Below, in pieces: positions 18,013-26,436 of a DNA stretch of 64,000 bases. Origin of the DNA: Salinarimonas sp046292825 (GTDB lineage Bacteria > Pseudomonadota > Alphaproteobacteria > Rhizobiales > Beijerinckiaceae). The position numbers were made by a program, and so were the translations under genes. The notes under the pieces were generated by a model. That model made no database searches. It was not told the origin of the DNA and saw only the letters and a program-made list of their open reading frames with translations. The number at the start of each line of letters is the position of its first letter. Position 1 is the stretch's first letter. The stretch is from positions 1 to 64,000 of the forward strand of contig NZ_JBKBQG010000002.1 in assembly GCF_046292825.1 (NCBI RefSeq), read 5' to 3'.

Positions 18013-18846
18013 ATGACGATTCTCTCGCAGGCAACGACCCTCGTCGCCGGCGCCTCGCGGGGCGTCGGGCGCGGCATCGCGCTCGGCCTCGGCGAGGCGG
18101 GGGCGCGCGTCGTCGTCACCGGCCGCTCGAGCGAGGCGGGGCCGCGCACCGACGGCCGGCAGGAGAGCGTGGAGGACGCCGCGCGCGCGGTCCACGCGAT
18201 CGGCGGGGCGGGCTATCCTTATATCTGCGACCATCGCCGGGAGCGCGAGGTGGACGGGCTCGTCTCCTGGATGCTGCGCCGCTTCGGCGGCATCGAGCTC
18301 GCCATCTGCAGCGTCTGGCCGGGCAACGAGGGCTTCGACGGCGAGACCTATGCGGACGGCTCGACCTGGGGCACGCCGTTCTGGCGACGGCCCGCCGCCC
18401 ATGTCGAGGCCTCGTTGACGGGCGGGCTCGTGCCGGCGCTCTTCCTCGCGCGGGCGGTGGCGCCGGCGATGGTGGCGGCGCGGCGCGGGCTGATCGTGCT
18501 CGTGTCCTTCGACACGGCCTCCTATCTCGGCGACATCGCCTACGATCTCGCCAAGGACGCCCTCAACCGCCTCGCCTTCGCCGCCGCGGAGGAATTGGCG
18601 CCGCACGGGGTGGGCGTCGTCGCGCTCTCGCCGGGCCATGTCGCGACCGAGCGCGTGGTCGAGGCGGGCCATTCCGAGCACGCGACCGAGACGCCGCTCT
18701 TCGTCGGCCGCGCGGTCGCCGCCCTCGCCGCCGATCCCGATCCGCTGCGCCACACCGGCCAGGTGGTCGCCACCGCCGACCTCGCGCGGCTCTACGGCTT
18801 CACGGACGTGGACGGGCGGGTTCCGGAGCGGTTCCGAATAGGGTGA
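18013..18846 (+). CDS. short-chain dehydrogenase/reductase, DHRS1-like
   Basis: This 277-residue Rossmann-fold oxidoreductase has the dinucleotide motif GASRGVGRGIA near residue 14. The catalytic YDLAK (Tyr near 176) lies behind the serine-containing VSFDTAS. The extended middle (WGTPFWRRPAAHVEASL) resembles the DHRS1 branch. The usual NNAG structural motif is replaced by CSVWPGNEG, so the Asn that helps catalysis may be missing. The start is uncertain: ATG at 18013 is preferred because MTILSQATTLVAGAS fits the fold, with ATG at 18004 possible. It converges on xseA with only 7 bp between stops. The substrate is unknown. Confidence 0.85.
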   Translation: MTILSQATTLVAGASRGVGRGIALGLGEAGARVVVTGRSSEAGPRTDGRQESVEDAARAVHAIGGAGYPYICDHRREREVDGLVSWMLRRFGGIELAICSVWPGNEGFDGETYADGSTWGTPFWRRPAAHVEASLTGGLVPALFLARAVAPAMVAARRGLIVLVSFDTASYLGDIAYDLAKDALNRLAFAAAEELAPHGVGVVALSPGHVATERVVEAGHSEHATETPLFVGRAVAALAADPDPLRHTGQVVATADLARLYGFTDVDGRVPERFRIG

Positions 18847-18853
18847 GGCCGCT

Positions 18854-20455
18854 TCAATCGAACAACGTCCCCTGCCGCGTCGCCCCTTGCGCGGGCGCCG
18901 GGGGGCGCTCGCGGCGGGGGCGGGCGGGAGGCGGCGCCGTGCGGGAGCCGTCGTCCCCCTCCCCGTCCGCATGGGCGGCGACGCGGCCGTCGGCGAGCTC
19001 GATCTCGAGCGCGGCCCCTGGCGCGATGCGGGCGGCCGAGCGCACGGGCCGGCCGTCGGCATCGCGCACGAGGGCATAGCCGCGGGCGAGGACGGAGCGG
19101 TGGCCGAGGCTCTCGACGAGCTGCCAGGCGCGCTCGAGGCGCTCGCGCTTGGTCGCGAGGATGCGCGTGGCGCACGGCGCGAGCCGCTCCTCGGCCGCCT
19201 CCACACGATCGCGCCCGGTGGCGATCCGCTGGACGATGCGCCCGCGCCCGCCCTCGAGCCGATCGGCGAGGGCGGCGAGGCGGTCGCGGCGGCGCTCGAG
19301 CCCGGCGACGAGGGCCTGGCGCGGCCGCTCGGCGATCGCGGACAGGCGCGCCTTGGCGCCCGCGAGGCTAGCATGGGGCGAGCGGCGCTGGAGACGGCGA
19401 TCGAGGGCGGACAGACGCTGGTCGTGCGCCCGCAGATTCGTCCGCGCCGCCGGCGCGAGCCGCGCCTCCACGAGATCGAGCCGCTGGCGCTGGCGCTCGA
19501 ACAGGGCCTCGGGCCGCGGCAGCGCGCGCTCGGCCGAGCGCAATTCGGCGCGCAGGCGCTCGACGAGCCGGCGGATCGCCTCGCCGTGGCGGCGCGCGAG
19601 ATCGCCGGTCGCCGCCAGGAGATCGGCGCGCACCGGCACCACCATCTCGGCGGCGCCCGTCGGGGTCGGCGCGCGCCGGTCGGCGACGAGGTCGATGAGC
19701 GTCCAATCGGTCTCGTGGCCCACCGCCGAGACGACCGGGATCTCGCTCTGCGCCACCGCGCGGACCAGATCCTCGTCGTTGAAGCCCCATAGATCCTCGA
19801 TCGAGCCGCCCCCGCGCGCGACGATGATCACGTCCGGCCGCGGGATGCGACCGCCGGGGGGGAGCGCGTTGAAGCCGCGCAGGCCCGCCGCCACCTCCTG
19901 CGCGCAGGTCTCGCCCTGCACGCGCGCGGGCCAGACGAGGACGTGGCGGGGGAAGCGGTCCTCCAGCCGGTGCAGGATGTCGCGGATGACGGCGCCCGTC
20001 GGCGAGGTGATCACGCCGACGACGGCCGGCAGGAAGGGCAGCGCCCGCTTGCGCTCGGCGGCGAAGAGGCCCTCCGCGGCGAGCTTGCGCTTGCGCTCCT
20101 CGAGAAGCGCCATCAGCGCGCCGACACCGGCCGGCGCGAGCGATTCGACGACGATCTGGTAGGAGGACTTGCCGGGGAAGGTGGTGATTCGCCCGGTCGC
20201 GATCACCTCGAGCCCCTCCTGCGGCTTCGTCTTCAGCCGCGCGTAGGTGCCCTTCCAGACGACCGCGTCGATCTTGGCGCCCTCGTCCTTGATCGAGAAA
20301 TAGCAATGGCCCGACGAGTGCTGGCCGCGAAAGCCCGAGATCTCGCCGCGCAGGCGCACGAAGCCGAAGGCGTCCTCGATCGTGCGCTTGAGCGCGCCCG
20401 AGAGCTCGGAGACGGTCCATTCGGCGGCGTTGGAGGTGGGGACGGGCTCGGCCAT
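18854..20455 (-). CDS. xseA: exodeoxyribonuclease VII large subunit XseA
   Basis: XseA with XseB forms exonuclease VII, which degrades single-stranded DNA to short oligonucleotides. The 533-residue protein begins with the OB-fold DNA-binding domain (WTVSELSGALKRTIEDAFGF). The catalytic core contains ITSPTGAVIRD, DVIIVARGGGSIEDLW and SAVGHETDWTL (about residues 150-290). A long charged coiled coil follows, then a Pro/Arg-rich tail ending QGTLFD. The ATG at 20455 gives the family start. Two tandem hairpins that read as terminators on this strand lie 66 bp upstream. Confidence 0.95.
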   Translation of the reverse strand: MAEPVPTSNAAEWTVSELSGALKRTIEDAFGFVRLRGEISGFRGQHSSGHCYFSIKDEGAKIDAVVWKGTYARLKTKPQEGLEVIATGRITTFPGKSSYQIVVESLAPAGVGALMALLEERKRKLAAEGLFAAERKRALPFLPAVVGVITSPTGAVIRDILHRLEDRFPRHVLVWPARVQGETCAQEVAAGLRGFNALPPGGRIPRPDVIIVARGGGSIEDLWGFNDEDLVRAVAQSEIPVVSAVGHETDWTLIDLVADRRAPTPTGAAEMVVPVRADLLAATGDLARRHGEAIRRLVERLRAELRSAERALPRPEALFERQRQRLDLVEARLAPAARTNLRAHDQRLSALDRRLQRRSPHASLAGAKARLSAIAERPRQALVAGLERRRDRLAALADRLEGGRGRIVQRIATGRDRVEAAEERLAPCATRILATKRERLERAWQLVESLGHRSVLARGYALVRDADGRPVRSAARIAPGAALEIELADGRVAAHADGEGDDGSRTAPPPARPRRERPPAPAQGATRQGTLFD

Positions 20456-20520
20456 GGCGGGGACATTGGACGAGGCGGCTGCGCAGGTAAAGAGCGCGGC
20501 GGAGCGACGGCGAGACCCTA

Positions 20521-20593
20521 CGAACGAAAAGGGCCGTCCCAGAGGGACGGCGAGACCCTGCAAAAGAAAAGGGCCGTCCCAGAGGGACGGCCC
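20521..20593 (-). terminator. tandem intrinsic-terminator hairpins upstream of xseA in a 40-bp direct repeat
   Basis: A 40-bp unit is repeated at 20506 and 20546. On the minus strand each repeat ends in a hairpin plus a T run. The stronger one (20561-20593) has a 10-bp perfect stem, GGGCCGTCCC against GGGACGGCCC, a three-base loop, then TTTTCTTTT. The weaker one (20521-20551) has an 8-bp stem and TTTTCG. No leftward gene is seen between here and 20826, so these may attenuate xseA or end an unseen transcript. The rest of 20456-20826 shows no gene. Confidence 0.7.
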
Positions 20594-20826
20594 GCCTCGG
20601 CAGGTATCGCGCGCGACCCCGATGAACCGGGGGGCTGGGGGGCTGACGTGTCCGGAAAACCGAAGCCGTGCGCCACCGAGGCATGGTTGCTTTTCGCAGC
20701 CTATCGGGGCCGGCATTTGGCCCAATCCAGGCGAAAGTGTGATTTCGGAGAAAAACACGCCGATTTCGGTAGCCGCTTGATCCATGTCATCGCAGCGCGC
20801 CCATAAACCGGTGTTTCTTTCGATTC

Positions 20827-21549
20827 ATGACTGGCGATGTCGCTCCCCCGATCGTCTTCAGAACCCGCGCGCTCGCGAAGGTCTACACCTCCGGCGAGGT
20901 CGCGGTGCACGCTCTGCGTGGTGTCGATTTCGAGGCCCGCGCGGGCGAGTTCATCGTGCTGCTCGGGCCGTCCGGCTCGGGCAAGTCGACCTTCCTCAAC
21001 ATCATCGGCGGGCTCGACCGGCCCTCCTCCGGCGAGGCCTGGTTCCAGGACCGGGACCTCTCCCATGCCGACGACCGCACGCTCACCCGCTACCGGCGCG
21101 ACCATGTCGGCTTCGTCTTCCAGTTCTACAATCTCGTGCCGAGCCTGACCGCGCGCGAGAACGTGCGCCTCGTCACCGAGATCGCCAAGCGCCCGATGCG
21201 GGCGGAAGAGGCGCTCGACATCGTGGGGCTCGGCGCGCGCATGGACCATTTCCCCGCCCAGCTCTCCGGCGGCGAGCAGCAGCGCGTCGCCATCGCCCGC
21301 GCCATCGCCAAGCGTCCCGAGGTGCTCTTGTGCGACGAGCCGACGGGCGCGCTCGATTCGGCGACCGGCATCCGCGTTCTCGAGGCGCTGATCCGCGTCA
21401 ACGAGGCCTTCGGCGCGACCACTCTGGTCATCACCCACAACGCCGCCATCGCCGAGACCGCCCACCGCGTCATCCGCTTCGCCGACGGCCGCATCGTCGC
21501 GAGCGAGACGAACCCGACGCGCCGCCAGCCGGCCGAGATCGAGTGGTGA
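20827..21549 (+). CDS. ABC transporter ATP-binding protein (MacB/LolD-type)
   Basis: This 240-residue ATPase drives the adjoining FtsX-type permease. Walker A GPSGSGKST is near residue 48, the Q-loop region FVFQFYNLVPSL is typical of the LolD/MacB branch, the signature LSGGEQQRVAIARA lies near residue 148, Walker B is LLCDEPTGALD, and the switch histidine is in VITHN. The family normally handles lipoproteins, peptides or envelope stress substrates. The permease begins 256 bp downstream, past an intergenic repeat that sits inside the operon. Confidence 0.93.
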   Translation: MTGDVAPPIVFRTRALAKVYTSGEVAVHALRGVDFEARAGEFIVLLGPSGSGKSTFLNIIGGLDRPSSGEAWFQDRDLSHADDRTLTRYRRDHVGFVFQFYNLVPSLTARENVRLVTEIAKRPMRAEEALDIVGLGARMDHFPAQLSGGEQQRVAIARAIAKRPEVLLCDEPTGALDSATGIRVLEALIRVNEAFGATTLVITHNAAIAETAHRVIRFADGRIVASETNPTRRQPAEIEW

Positions 21550-21590
21550 GCGCGATGGGGGTTTCTCACGGGAAAGCAGACTCTCCGGCC

Positions 21591-21771
21591 TGTCATCCCG
21601 GACGCCGAAGGCGATCCGGGACCCATACACTCGACGCCTCGGTCGCAGCCTGCAGGCTGCGTTTCTCCGACGAGCGACGACGCTGCACCGTCGGCGAACG
21701 AGCGCGGCATGCGCGCTCGATCGGCCGTCGTGGTTATGGGTCCCGGGTCCGCTTCGCGGCCCGGGATGACA
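21591..21771. repeat. three-hairpin intergenic element, copy 2, inside the ABC operon
   Basis: The outer arms are TGTCATCCCG... and ...CGGGATGACA. Between them lie GCAGCCTGCAGGCTGC (21645-21660) and a near-palindrome of AGCGCGGCATGCGCGCT type (21699-21719). The plan matches copies at 15490, 28807 and 39611, with palindrome order opposite to copies 1 and 3. It separates the ABC ATPase from its permease. Confidence 0.85.
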
Positions 21772-21805
21772 GCCTTGCGCCGAGGCTCGCCCCGGAGGCG
21801 TCGCC

Positions 21806-24169
21806 ATGAACGCGCTCGACCGAAAAGTCCTGCGCGATCTGCGGCGGCTCTGGGCGCAGGCTCTGGCGATCGCCCTCGTGATGGCGGCCGGCGTCGCCAC
21901 GCTGATCCTGGCGGTGGGCGCACACGATTCGCTCTACGAGACGCGCGAGGCCTATTACGAGCGCAACCGCTTCGCCGACGTCTTCGCCGGCGTCACCCGC
22001 GCGCCCGAAGCCCTCGCCGACGAGATCGCGCGGATCGACGGGGTGGGGGCCGTCGAGACGCGGATCTCGAACATCGCGCTCCTCGATCTGCCCGACATGC
22101 GCGAGCCGGCCTCCGCCATCCTCGTCTCGCTGCCCGATATCGGCGAGCAGCGGCTCGACCTCATCACCTTGCGCTCCGGGCGCCTGCCGCTGCCGGCCGA
22201 CGAGCGCGAGGTCGTCGTCTCCGAGCCCTTCGCGAACGCCCACGGCTTCTCCATCGGCTCGACCTTCTCGGCGATCCTGAACGGCCGCAAGCGCGAATTG
22301 CGCGTCGTCGGCACGGCGCTCTCGCCGGAATTCATCTACACGCTCGGGCCCTGGGACCTGATGCCGGACGATCGGCGCTTCGGCGTCGTCTGGATGTCGC
22401 GCGAGACGCTCGCCTCGGCCTACGATCTCGCGGGCGCCTTCTCGAACGTGCATCTGCGCCTCCTGCGCGGCGCCTCGGAGGCGGCCGTGATCCAGGAGCT
22501 CGACCGATTGCTCGCGCCCTATGGCGGCGCGGGCGCGCACGGGCGCGAGGACCAACTCTCCCACGCCTTCCTCGATTCCGAACTCACCCAGCTCGAGGCG
22601 ATGAGCCGGATCCTGCCGCCGATCTTCCTCCTGGTGGCGGCCTTCCTCGTGAACATGACGCTCGCGCGGCTGATCACCCTCGAGCGCGAGCAGATCGGGC
22701 TCCTCAAGGCGCTCGGCTATTCGGACATCGCGGTCGGGCTGCATTATTTGAAGTTCGTCTCGGTGATCGCGCTGATCGGGGCCGCCATCGGCGCCCTCGC
22801 GGGGACCTGGCTCGGAACCTCGCTGACGCGGCTCTACGGCGACTTCTTCCACTTCCCCTTCCTGATCTTCCGCATGGATCCGGGCGTCTACCTCGTCTCG
22901 ATCGGCGTGACGCTCGCCGCCGCGATCGTCGGCGCGGTCAAGGCGGTCGCCGACGTCGTGCGGCTCGCCCCGGCGGTGGCGATGACGCCGCCCGCGCCCG
23001 CGCGCTACCGGCGCACCCTCCTCGATCGCATCCACGACGCGTTGCGTATGCCGCAATCGGGCGTGATGCCGCTGCGCCATCTCGTGCGCTTCCCCGTGCG
23101 CACGGGAGGGGGGCTTCTGGGCGTGTCGCTCGCGACCGCGATCCTGGTCGGCTCGCTGTGGTCCTACGGCTCGATCGAGCACATGATCGACGTCACCTTC
23201 CACCAGGCGGAGCGGCAGGACGCGACCATCAATTTCGCCGGCGAGCGCCATCCCTCGGCAGTGCAGGCGGTGGCGCGGCTGCCGGGGGTGATGAATGCCG
23301 AACCCTATCGCGCGATCGGCGTGAAGATGCGCCGCGGCCATGTCGAGCGGCGCGTCGCGATCACCGGCAAGCCGCCCGGCGCCGACCTCTCCCGCGTCCT
23401 CGACGAGGATTACCGGCCCGTCACGCTCCCCGAGAGCGGCATCGCGATCTCGGACGCGCTCGCGCAGATCCTGAACGTGCGCGCGGGCGACCTCGTCGAG
23501 ATCGAGCTGCTCGAGGGCACGCGCCGCACGCTGGACGTCCCCGTCGCCATGGTGATCCAAGGCTATCTCGGCCTGATGGCCTATGCCGATCTCGACTATG
23601 TCGACGCGCTCGCGCGCGAGGGGCAGCGGGTGACGGGGGTGCACGTCGCCTTCGACCCCGACCAGGCGGACGCGCTCTTCTCCGCGCTGAAGGACATCCC
23701 GGCCGCGCGCTTCATCGCGTTGCAGGGCGTCTCGCTCCAGAAATTCCGCGAGACGCTCGCCGAGAACATCCTGATGATGGTCTCGATCTACGTGGTGCTC
23801 GCGGCGATCATCGCCTTCGGCGTGGTCTACAATTTCGCGCGCATCTCGCTCTCCGAGCAGGGGCGCGAGCTCGCCTCGCTGCGGGTGCTCGGCTTCACGC
23901 GCGGCGAGATCTCCTGGATCCTCCTCTCCGAACTCGCGCTGATCACGATCCTCGCCCAGCCGCTCGGTTGGCTGATCGGCTACGGCTTCGCCGTCGCGAT
24001 GGTGTCCGCCTTCGATTCGGAATTGTTCCGGGTGCCGCTCGTCGTCGGGCCGGAGGTCTATGCCTACGCGTCGCTCGTCGTGATCGCGGCGAGCCTCGTC
24101 TCGGCGCTCGTCGTGCGCCGACGCATCGATCGCCTCGATCTGATCGAGGTCCTCAAGACCCGCGAATGA
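21806..24169 (+). CDS. FtsX-family ABC transporter permease, two-domain
   Basis: This 787-residue permease has two FtsX/MacB repeats. Membrane helix 1 (about 18-38) is followed by a large periplasmic domain, then a three-helix block (about 270-390). A second half has a helix near 440, another periplasmic domain, and a final three-helix block (about 650-780) ending in DLIEVLKTRE. It should couple to the ATPase at 20827 and the HlyD-type adaptor at 24198, forming an ABC exporter complex across the inner membrane. Helix positions are estimated by eye. The substrate is not evident, and no outer-membrane channel gene is nearby. Confidence 0.9.
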   Translation: MNALDRKVLRDLRRLWAQALAIALVMAAGVATLILAVGAHDSLYETREAYYERNRFADVFAGVTRAPEALADEIARIDGVGAVETRISNIALLDLPDMREPASAILVSLPDIGEQRLDLITLRSGRLPLPADEREVVVSEPFANAHGFSIGSTFSAILNGRKRELRVVGTALSPEFIYTLGPWDLMPDDRRFGVVWMSRETLASAYDLAGAFSNVHLRLLRGASEAAVIQELDRLLAPYGGAGAHGREDQLSHAFLDSELTQLEAMSRILPPIFLLVAAFLVNMTLARLITLEREQIGLLKALGYSDIAVGLHYLKFVSVIALIGAAIGALAGTWLGTSLTRLYGDFFHFPFLIFRMDPGVYLVSIGVTLAAAIVGAVKAVADVVRLAPAVAMTPPAPARYRRTLLDRIHDALRMPQSGVMPLRHLVRFPVRTGGGLLGVSLATAILVGSLWSYGSIEHMIDVTFHQAERQDATINFAGERHPSAVQAVARLPGVMNAEPYRAIGVKMRRGHVERRVAITGKPPGADLSRVLDEDYRPVTLPESGIAISDALAQILNVRAGDLVEIELLEGTRRTLDVPVAMVIQGYLGLMAYADLDYVDALAREGQRVTGVHVAFDPDQADALFSALKDIPAARFIALQGVSLQKFRETLAENILMMVSIYVVLAAIIAFGVVYNFARISLSEQGRELASLRVLGFTRGEISWILLSELALITILAQPLGWLIGYGFAVAMVSAFDSELFRVPLVVGPEVYAYASLVVIAASLVSALVVRRRIDRLDLIEVLKTRE

Positions 24170-24197
24170 GCCCGCCCGCCTGCCAGAGACCAGCCCC

Positions 24198-25397
24198 ATG
24201 ACCCGCCTCCTCGCCGCCATCGCAATCCTCGCCATCGCCGCCCTCACCGCCTGGGCGCTGTGGCCGCGCCCGATTCCCGCCGATCTCGTCACGATCGGCA
24301 CGGGCGCGCTGACCGTCACCGTCGACGACGAGGGCGTGACGCGCATCGAGGACGTCTACACGGTCTCGGCGCCCACCGGCGGCACCGTCCAGCGCTCGCC
24401 GCGACGGGTCGGCGACGTCGTGCAGGCGCGCGACACGGTGCTCGCGGTGATCGAGCCCGCCCAGCCCGCCTTCCTCGACGTGCGGGCCATGCGGGGCGCA
24501 CAGGCGGCGGTGGCGGCGGCGCAATCGGGCGTGGGGCTCGCTCAGGCGCAGGTCGCCCAGGCGCAGGCCGAGCTCGACTTCGCGCAAGCCGATCTCGACC
24601 GGGCGCTCGAACTCGCGCGGCGCGAGACGATCTCCGCGCGCGAGCTCGACCGCATCCGCCTCCAGGTCGCCACCGCCCAATCCGCGCTCGCGAGCGCGCA
24701 GGCGGCGCAGGAGGTGCGCGTGCGCGAATTGGAGAGCGCGCAGGCGGCCCTCATCCAGCCCGGTCTCGACGAGGGCCGCGGCACCGGCTGCTGCATCGAG
24801 GTGCGCGCGCCGGTGAACGGGCGGGTCTTGCGCATCATGGTCGAGAGCGAGCAGGTGGTGCAGCCCGGCACGCCCCTCGTCGAGGTCGGCGATCCGGGCC
24901 GGCTCGAGGTCGTCGTCGATCTCCTGTCGCGCGATGCCGTGCGCGTCGAGCCCGGCGCACCGGCGATCGTCGACGGCTGGGGCGGACCGGCGCTCCAGGG
25001 CCGGGTGGTGCGCGTCGAGCCGACCGCCTTCACCCGCGTCTCCGCGCTCGGCATCGAGGAACAGCGCGTGCGCACCGTCATCGCGCTCCTCGAGCCGGAG
25101 GCCTATCGGGGACGGCTCGGCCACAATTTCCGCGTCGTCGCGCGCATCTCCGTCTGGCAGGCGAACGACGTCGTCCAGGTCCCGCTCGGCGCCCTCTTCC
25201 GCGAGGGAGGCGAATGGGCGGTCTTCGTCGTCGACGGCGAGGACCGCGCCCGCACCCGCCGCGTCGCGCTCGGAGAGCGCACGATGCAGACGGCTCAGGT
25301 GCTCGAAGGGCTCGAACCCGGCGAGCGCGTGGTGCTCCACCCGAGCGACCGGATCGCGGACGGCGTCGCATTGGAGCCACGCAATCCCTCCCCGTAG
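24198..25397 (+). CDS. HlyD/MacA-type periplasmic adaptor of the ABC exporter
   Basis: This 399-residue membrane-fusion protein has one N-terminal membrane helix (LLAAIAILAIAALTAWALW) and a split biotinyl-lipoyl domain (VSAPTGGTVQ and EVRAPVNGRVLRI). Between the lipoyl halves lies a helical hairpin rich in Ala/Gln (about 95-190), and beta-barrel and membrane-proximal domains follow. It starts 28 bp after the permease and completes an ATPase-permease-adaptor operon. The last codons and the TAG stop lie within a CCCTCCCCGTAGGGGAGGG palindrome, so a repeat has supplied the C-terminus (NPSP). Confidence 0.9.
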   Translation: MTRLLAAIAILAIAALTAWALWPRPIPADLVTIGTGALTVTVDDEGVTRIEDVYTVSAPTGGTVQRSPRRVGDVVQARDTVLAVIEPAQPAFLDVRAMRGAQAAVAAAQSGVGLAQAQVAQAQAELDFAQADLDRALELARRETISARELDRIRLQVATAQSALASAQAAQEVRVRELESAQAALIQPGLDEGRGTGCCIEVRAPVNGRVLRIMVESEQVVQPGTPLVEVGDPGRLEVVVDLLSRDAVRVEPGAPAIVDGWGGPALQGRVVRVEPTAFTRVSALGIEEQRVRTVIALLEPEAYRGRLGHNFRVVARISVWQANDVVQVPLGALFREGGEWAVFVVDGEDRARTRRVALGERTMQTAQVLEGLEPGERVVLHPSDRIADGVALEPRNPSP

Positions 25398-25404
25398 GGG
25401 AGGG
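25386..25404. repeat. single arm of the CCCTCCCC-type repeat overlapping a stop codon
   Basis: CCCTCCCCGTAGGGGAGGG at 25386-25404 matches the terminal palindromes of the 154-bp repeats at the left edge of the window. The TAG of the adaptor gene lies at its centre. An AT-rich insertion begins about 35 bp further on. Confidence 0.75.
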
Positions 25405-25455
25405 ATGTGCTCCGCGCCAATTACATCACGCCGGAGGACATCTATGGATACAACT

Positions 25456-26031
25456 TTATGAGAGCAGTTCTATTATTTTATGAGCTGTTAGAACTTCCGC
25501 AAACTCTCCATCCAAATTTGCCAATGTCATTTCGTGAACGCATTCTGCTGGTATTGTTGTTCCATCTCTACAGGTTAGATCAAATGTCCACGTTGCGTCT
25601 GAGGCAAACAAAGTCCTGTAGCCCATATTGCCAGCCATCCTGGCCGTAGTTTCGCAACAATGATTTGTTGTAGCTCCGCATATGATCACGGTATTTACTC
25701 CAGAAGCCCGCAAGATTGAGTCGAGATTTGTGCCAATAAAGCTGCTATTCGTCGACTTTAAAATAACAGGTTCACCTGTAACTTCTTTAGCCTCCGGGAT
25801 AACAGAAAATCCCTCATTATTGTATCGAAATAAAGAGTTTTTCTCGACAGATGAATGCCGTATGTGAACCACTTTAGAGTTTCTATGGCGAAATGCGTTC
25901 AATAATTCACCTATAATTTGAATCGCATCCAAATTGTTCCTCCGTCGTCCTCGCTTTTCCATAATTGTGAAGCCTTGCTGAACGTCGATAACCAACAAGG
26001 AAGCACTTGCACAAAGAATCGGCTGCGGCAT
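25456..26031 (-). CDS. isochorismatase-family cysteine hydrolase on AT-rich (probably acquired) DNA
   Basis: The 191-residue protein has the family triad: Asp16 in LLVIDVQQGF, Lys92 in VILKSTNSSF, and Cys125 in GATTNHCCETTAR. Family members hydrolyse amides or ethers such as nicotinamide, ureido compounds or isochorismate; no specific substrate can be chosen. The ATG at 26031 has AGAGGA upstream. Base and codon use differ sharply from all neighbours (many AT-ending codons, ATA and TTA present), which points to recent horizontal transfer. It sits alone and convergent with the ABC exporter operon. Confidence 0.87.
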   Translation of the reverse strand: MPQPILCASASLLVIDVQQGFTIMEKRGRRRNNLDAIQIIGELLNAFRHRNSKVVHIRHSSVEKNSLFRYNNEGFSVIPEAKEVTGEPVILKSTNSSFIGTNLDSILRASGVNTVIICGATTNHCCETTARMAGNMGYRTLFASDATWTFDLTCRDGTTIPAECVHEMTLANLDGEFAEVLTAHKIIELLS

Positions 26032-26436
26032 CCTTTTTCCTCTTCTAGCTCGTGTTATCTTGCTGACGAAAGCGTTCTGGAGTGGTTGTGACGTTTTCGG
26101 CTGTATCTCTTCCTGACGGGAGAGCGCCTAGCGATAACCCTTCTCGGCAACTGTGCAATGGGGTTAGGCACTACGCCGGCGGCACAGGCGCGCTCGATCT
26201 AGCACCGCTGAAATGGTGCAATTCGAGCAGAGTCGGCGAAAGCCGCAGAGCAACGTCATTTCGCCTTTTCTGAAGGTCTCCGCGAGCGTACCAGGCGACT
26301 TCCATTTCTGCCTCTCATTGTTTGCGTTTCCCGCTCGTCTGTTCTCATAGCAGCGTGCGCAAAGCACCCCTTCGAATTGCAGGACGGCTTGCAAATCGGC
26401 GAGCTTGTCCTATGAAAGGTTTCGAGGGGCGGGCCG
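26032..26436. other. gap with intermediate base composition, no gene recognised
   Basis: About 405 bp between the isochorismatase and the Lrp-type gene. GC rises gradually from the AT-rich gene towards the genome norm. A short hairpin (GCACC...GGTGC) is present near 26200, but no tRNA, attachment site or transposase remnant was identified. It probably belongs, at least in part, to the acquired segment. Confidence 0.4.

Noticed and set aside
17725..19374. Long minus-strand frame across the SDR gene
   Set aside because: Antisense to the SDR and overlapping xseA in another frame; Ala/Arg/Ser-rich with no motif.
26180..26250. tRNA-like hairpins near the AT-rich segment
   Set aside because: A short hairpin is present but there is no acceptor stem, anticodon arm or T-arm consensus in the right order.
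25405..26430. Genomic island or prophage remnant
   Set aside because: Only one gene is present; there is no integrase, transposase, tRNA or attachment repeat. Simple acquisition of a short segment is all that can be claimed.
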